Part shown: piece after piece, positions 60,765-64,000 of the stretch
Numbering within the stretch: position 1 is the first letter of the stretch
Layout of the letters: every line of letters begins with the position of its first letter
Source of the DNA: DATDAW01 sp036525185
Lineage (GTDB): Bacteria; Verrucomicrobiota; Verrucomicrobiia; Chthoniobacterales; DASVRZ01
DNA: 64,000 nucleotides
Reading direction: 5' to 3'
Assembly: GCA_036525185.1 (NCBI GenBank)
Contig: DATDAW010000021.1
Coordinates: 1-64,000, forward strand
The notes under the pieces: model-generated
What the model saw: the letters and a program-made list of their open reading frames with translations, nothing else
What the model was told of the DNA's origin: nothing
Databases searched by the model: none
Position numbers and translations under genes: made by a program

Positions 60765-62276
60765 TTACATCAAGGTCGCGCCGATTTCCGCCAGCGAAGA
60801 ACGTTCGCCTTTCGACAGGGTCACGTGGGCTGTGATCCCCTGCCCTTTCAGACGATCCCGCGTGTAAACGAGGCCATTCGAACGGCTGTCCACGTAGGGA
60901 TGATCGATTTGTGCGGGGTCGCCTACCATGACCAATTTCGAGCCGCGTGACATACGGGTGACAACCGTTTTGGCCTCCAGCGGTGTGAGCTGCTGAGCTT
61001 CGTCAAGTACGAAAAAACGATTTGGGATGGAGCGACCACGGATGTAGCAAAGGGCTTCGATCTCGACGAGGCCTTGCTCGATGAGTTTCTCATACGGGCG
61101 CATTTGCGCCGGCCCAGGTGAAAGCTCGGCTACTGATTCAATGATCCGTTTCCGTTTTCCAGCTTTGCCCTCGCCTTGTGGAGTGCGGATAGGCAGCAAA
61201 ACGTCGAAGGCATCGTAAATCGACTGAAGCCACGGACGCATTTTCTCGTCAAGCGTACCAGGCAAAAAGCCAAGCGTATTTCCCATTGCAACAACAGGGC
61301 GAGAAACAGTCATCCCGTTGTAGTCCCGGCTGAAAAGTGCATAAAGACCCGCGGCTACCGCCAGCAACGTCTTGCCCGTGCCGGCCTGTCCGTAGCAGGT
61401 GACGAGCGAAATCGTCGGGTCAAGCAGCGCATCGAGAAAGCACTGCTGACCGGCATTTGCGGGCTTGAGCGTGATACCTTTGGGAATGTCGAGGGCAGCA
61501 GGGATGTTCAACCGGCGGAAAATTCCTTCGCCTACGTAGCGCGCGGGCAACGACTTCTGGCCGTCGACAGTGAGAAGCGCGTATTCGTTGAGCAACAGCT
61601 CATGAGCGCGTGAGTCCTCGATGGTCAGCACGCGGCTGCTTCCGAATCGCTGCAATTCATGCGGCGCCACGTGAATGACGCGCAGGTCGCTCTCGACTTC
61701 GCCCGATTCCACCTTGTCGTTCAGGTAATCTTCCGCCTCCAGCCCGATAGCCAGGGCTTTGAGGAGCATATTGATATCCTTCGTGACGAGGACGGTGCGG
61801 TCGTCGCAACGCCGCTCAATTTCGAGGCAGGAAGCGATAATACGATTATCGATGCTTGCCGTTTCCGGGAAAAGCGCTTGAAAACGCTTCAATTTCCCCG
61901 TCGGCTTGACCGTGGCGCGTTCGTTGACGGCAATGCGGATACTGCCGCCGCCGGGAAGACGCGCACCTTTGACTACCGCCGGCCGGTTGTTTCCAAAAAT
62001 CTTTGAAAGAGAGCGGTGAACGATGCGCGCGTTCGCGCCGCGCTCAGATTGTTCATTCTTGAATTTGTCGAGCTCCGTGAGGACTTCGACGGGGATCCAG
62101 ACGTGGTTGTCATCGAAACGATGGATGCTGTTGGGGTCGTGCAGCAACACATTGGTATCGAGGACGAAGTTTTTGACGCGAGCCGGAGAGGTAATGATTT
62201 GGCGCTCGGGCTGCGGGAGGACTTCGAGATGCAGATCGCCATTCTGCCCATTGGTGGAGCCGGAATTGTAATCCAT
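60765..62276 (-). CDS. PIN-domain/PhoH-like ATPase
   Basis: The protein has 503 residues. Residues 35-165 form a PIN nuclease-like domain (FVLDTNVLLHDPNSI with the acidic residues); from about 265 there is a PhoH ATPase with Walker A GQAGTGKTLLAV and Walker B FFVLDEAQQLTP, then MVGDPAQIDHPYVD. The family (YlaK-type) is linked to RNA processing; the PIN-PhoH pair resembles PhoH2 helicase-RNases but with the PIN domain first in the common order for YlaK. It is a single gene, with 140 nt to lpxC-fabZ and no clear partner. Confidence 0.92.
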   Translation of the reverse strand: MDYNSGSTNGQNGDLHLEVLPQPERQIITSPARVKNFVLDTNVLLHDPNSIHRFDDNHVWIPVEVLTELDKFKNEQSERGANARIVHRSLSKIFGNNRPAVVKGARLPGGGSIRIAVNERATVKPTGKLKRFQALFPETASIDNRIIASCLEIERRCDDRTVLVTKDINMLLKALAIGLEAEDYLNDKVESGEVESDLRVIHVAPHELQRFGSSRVLTIEDSRAHELLLNEYALLTVDGQKSLPARYVGEGIFRRLNIPAALDIPKGITLKPANAGQQCFLDALLDPTISLVTCYGQAGTGKTLLAVAAGLYALFSRDYNGMTVSRPVVAMGNTLGFLPGTLDEKMRPWLQSIYDAFDVLLPIRTPQGEGKAGKRKRIIESVAELSPGPAQMRPYEKLIEQGLVEIEALCYIRGRSIPNRFFVLDEAQQLTPLEAKTVVTRMSRGSKLVMVGDPAQIDHPYVDSRSNGLVYTRDRLKGQGITAHVTLSKGERSSLAEIGATLM

Positions 62277-62645
62277 TTTTTAGGGTCTGAACCCGGAGGC
62301 CGCAGGTGTGGCCTTCGGCTGTGTTGACGGACTTGGCCGCCAATGGGCCCAACATAGATCAAATCGCGGCGAGGATGGCTACAAAAATTTTGGGGAAACT
62401 ACATTTTGTGGTGCGAGCACTGGCTGGATACAACGAATGGGTGGGATGTTGGGGGATTTTCCCACAATGGGGGTATTACCAAACTCCTCCCCAGCATCGC
62501 AGCATTTTTCCCCGCACTTCGCCGCGCCAGTAATCAAGCCACGCCGGATTAACGGTCGTCCCATCCTGCCTGCCCAAGTCGCGCGGGAAGCTTGCAAAGA
62601 CCTGGCCGTTTCTTGAAACCAGTTTGAGTCTAGCTGCAGCTTATC
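62277..62645. other. Gene-free stretch between the PhoH-like gene and the small unknown gene
   Basis: In these 369 bases I find no credible gene. Around 62440-62510 there are several G-runs and C-runs (TGGGGGATTTTCCC, CAATGGGGG) that could pair with one another, but no recognised RNA family. The region should contain the promoter of the PhoH-like gene. Confidence 0.45.
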
Positions 62646-62990
62646 TTACGCCTTCCATCGCCACTCAGGGCGCAAATTGATTTCCTCGGGAGGAACTTCG
62701 AAGCCGGCGGCTTTAAGCAAATAGGCAACGCCCTCACGGGTTTCCATGGTCTCGCGAAGACTCAAGGCGAAAAGCTCGATATACTCTTTGTAGCTGTCGA
62801 GGCTCAGTTGTCCGTCGGCAAAAAAGTCCGCCAGCGTGGTGTCATGGTGGTCGATCATCCGGATCAAGGCATCTTTCAACTTGGCGCGCATCGCCGGATC
62901 CACGACAACGCGGAACGGGTTGCTGCCAACGGTCAAACTTGAGGCGGCCGGGGTGGTCTTTTCAGTCTTGATGAGAGTGAGTTCAGACAT
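62646..62990 (-). CDS. Small hypothetical protein
   Basis: The protein has 114 residues and no signal peptide. It has a polar N-terminus, then a helical core (AMRAKLKDALIRMIDHHD, then LADFFADGQLSLDSYKEYIEL shown in part) and a Trp-Arg end (RPEWRWKA). I recognise no family. It lies 57 nt after ribF on the same strand and could be cotranscribed with it. Confidence 0.6.
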   Translation of the reverse strand: MSELTLIKTEKTTPAASSLTVGSNPFRVVVDPAMRAKLKDALIRMIDHHDTTLADFFADGQLSLDSYKEYIELFALSLRETMETREGVAYLLKAAGFEVPPEEINLRPEWRWKA

Positions 62991-63047
62991 GGCGATTCCA
63001 GGAACTTTGGGTTGGTTTTACGGGGAAATCAGACATCGGATACTGCC

Positions 63048-63977
63048 TCAAATACCGAAAATGTCGCGCGATAGTTTTACGTCGACGGCGATTTGGGCAC
63101 GGAGGGCGTCCAATGATGGGAACTTCTTCTCGGGCCGCAGGAATTTTTCAAACTTCACCTCCAGATCCCGTCCATAGATGTCCCGATCAAAGTCGAAAAT
63201 GTGCAGCTCCAGCGTGCGTTGCGGTGCGGCATCTTCGATGGACGGACGGATGCCAATATTGACAACACCGTGAAGCTCCTTCGCGTCAAGCCAGGCACGA
63301 ACGGCGTACACGCCATTCGGAGGAAACTGCTCGTTGTGCGCGCTCAAATTCGCTGTTGGAAAGCCGAGCTGGTGGCCCAGCTTTTTCCCCTCCACAACGG
63401 TCCCCAAAATCGTGAAAGGCCTCCCAAGAAAACGCTGCACTTCATCCAGGCGCCCGTGCTCAACTTCGCCACGGATCAGCGTGCTTGAGACGACTCGTCC
63501 CCCAATCTGCACCGCTGGCACCGCCGAGACAGTGAAACCAAGCTTTTCGCCCATCTCGCGCAACAATCCCACATTGCCACGCCGGTCCTTGCCGAAAAAC
63601 CATTTTTCACCCACGCAAATGGTCCGCAACGGATGTGCCGACCGTGCCAGGTCCGTGATGAAAACCTCTGGATCTGTCGCAGCGAACGCGCGGTTGAACT
63701 CAATCAGCAACACCACTTCCACGCCCAACGCCTTGATCAATTGCAACTTGTGAGGCGTCGAAGTCAGCAGATGGGGCGCTTTTTCCGGCCTCAGAACCTT
63801 CGCCGGATGCGGATCAAACGTCACGATCACTGCCGTCCCACCCTGTTTGGCCGCATCATCCAGAGCCCGCCGGATCACCCGCTCGTGCCCCGGATGGATC
63901 CCGTCAAACACGCCGATTCCCAGCGAAATCGGCCCAGGCAGGGTCGCAAGTTCAGGGATCGATCGCAGAACGCGCAT
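63048..63977 (-). CDS. ribF: Bifunctional riboflavin kinase/FMN adenylyltransferase
   Basis: The protein has 309 residues. The N-terminal FAD synthetase domain shows GIGVFDGIHPGHERVI, VTFDPHPAKVL and the ISSTLIRGEVEHG-type motif (here VVSSTLIRGEVEHG); the C-terminal flavokinase domain has GHQLGFPTANL, NGVYAVRAW and GVVNIGIRPS with the final LEVKFEKFLRPEKKF. It phosphorylates riboflavin to FMN and adenylates it to FAD. The partial spacer beyond it (63978-64000) has no feature. Confidence 0.96.
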   Translation of the reverse strand: MRVLRSIPELATLPGPISLGIGVFDGIHPGHERVIRRALDDAAKQGGTAVIVTFDPHPAKVLRPEKAPHLLTSTPHKLQLIKALGVEVVLLIEFNRAFAATDPEVFITDLARSAHPLRTICVGEKWFFGKDRRGNVGLLREMGEKLGFTVSAVPAVQIGGRVVSSTLIRGEVEHGRLDEVQRFLGRPFTILGTVVEGKKLGHQLGFPTANLSAHNEQFPPNGVYAVRAWLDAKELHGVVNIGIRPSIEDAAPQRTLELHIFDFDRDIYGRDLEVKFEKFLRPEKKFPSLDALRAQIAVDVKLSRDIFGI

Positions 63978-64000
63978 GAATCAAAACGTATGGATAAGGA

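Noticed and set aside
1..64000. tRNA, rRNA, CRISPR arrays, IS elements or phage genes
   Set aside because: I looked for T-loop-like motifs in spacers, repeat-spacer patterns and transposase or integrase signatures on both strands and found none that hold up.

Overview
The window looks like a piece of chromosome from a Gram-negative, diderm bacterium of the Verrucomicrobiota, most probably near Chthoniobacterales; this is inferred from gene content and style, not from a marker-gene search. Supporting signs are a fused LpxC-FabZ lipid A/fatty acid enzyme followed by LpxA, a MoxR-DUF58-BatA-like-DUF4159 operon, an ECF sigma factor next to an anti-sigma/vWA fusion, many secreted proteins of unknown function, few Shine-Dalgarno sequences and a moderately high GC content. 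I see no rRNA, tRNA, CRISPR array, phage or transposase.

Layout. 1-1231: a divergent quinone oxidoreductase (qorB-like)/HxlR regulator pair with a candidate operator between them. 1232-3104: a disturbed stretch with a decayed second copy of the queD start region, a GYD-domain protein, hairpins and a small Cys/His protein. 3105-4167: queE-queD (7-deazaguanine synthesis). 4289-7128: ECF sigma factor and a membrane anti-sigma/vWA fusion. 7257-10965: sugar ABC transporter (permease, binding protein, ATPase) ended by a hairpin. 11307-21605: an island of secreted proteins, namely an unknown protein, a CsgG-like protein and, facing them, two tandem ~1,410-residue ankyrin/CsgG-like paralogues. 21818-24667: gcvP. 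24751-37245: mostly housekeeping genes on the + strand (purC, methyltransferase/FAD oxidase pair, rpsU, folD, DUF192, polX, plsY, gpsA, rlmN), with a decayed DUF433/DUF5615 toxin-antitoxin remnant in between. 37242-47939: an eight-gene minus-strand operon (TldD, TldE, DUF4159, MoxR, DUF58, BatA-like, two large membrane proteins). 48259-52327: bioA, thiG, an orphan peptide-ABC ATPase and rodA. 52316-63977 (minus): HAD phosphatase, groEL, groES, dnaK, a GspF/PilC-like protein, lpxA, lpxC-fabZ, a PIN-PhoH ATPase, a small unknown protein and ribF.

Three things stand out. First, at least ten intergenic places carry short tracts whose sequence differs from place to place but which keep a near-perfect 7-nt phase, and six of these run right up to a start codon. 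Second, the ankyrin/CsgG-like island has an unusual architecture and no assigned function. Third, the TldD/TldE protease pair heads a MoxR/BatA-type operon, which suggests a peptide- or protein-maturation complex at the membrane.
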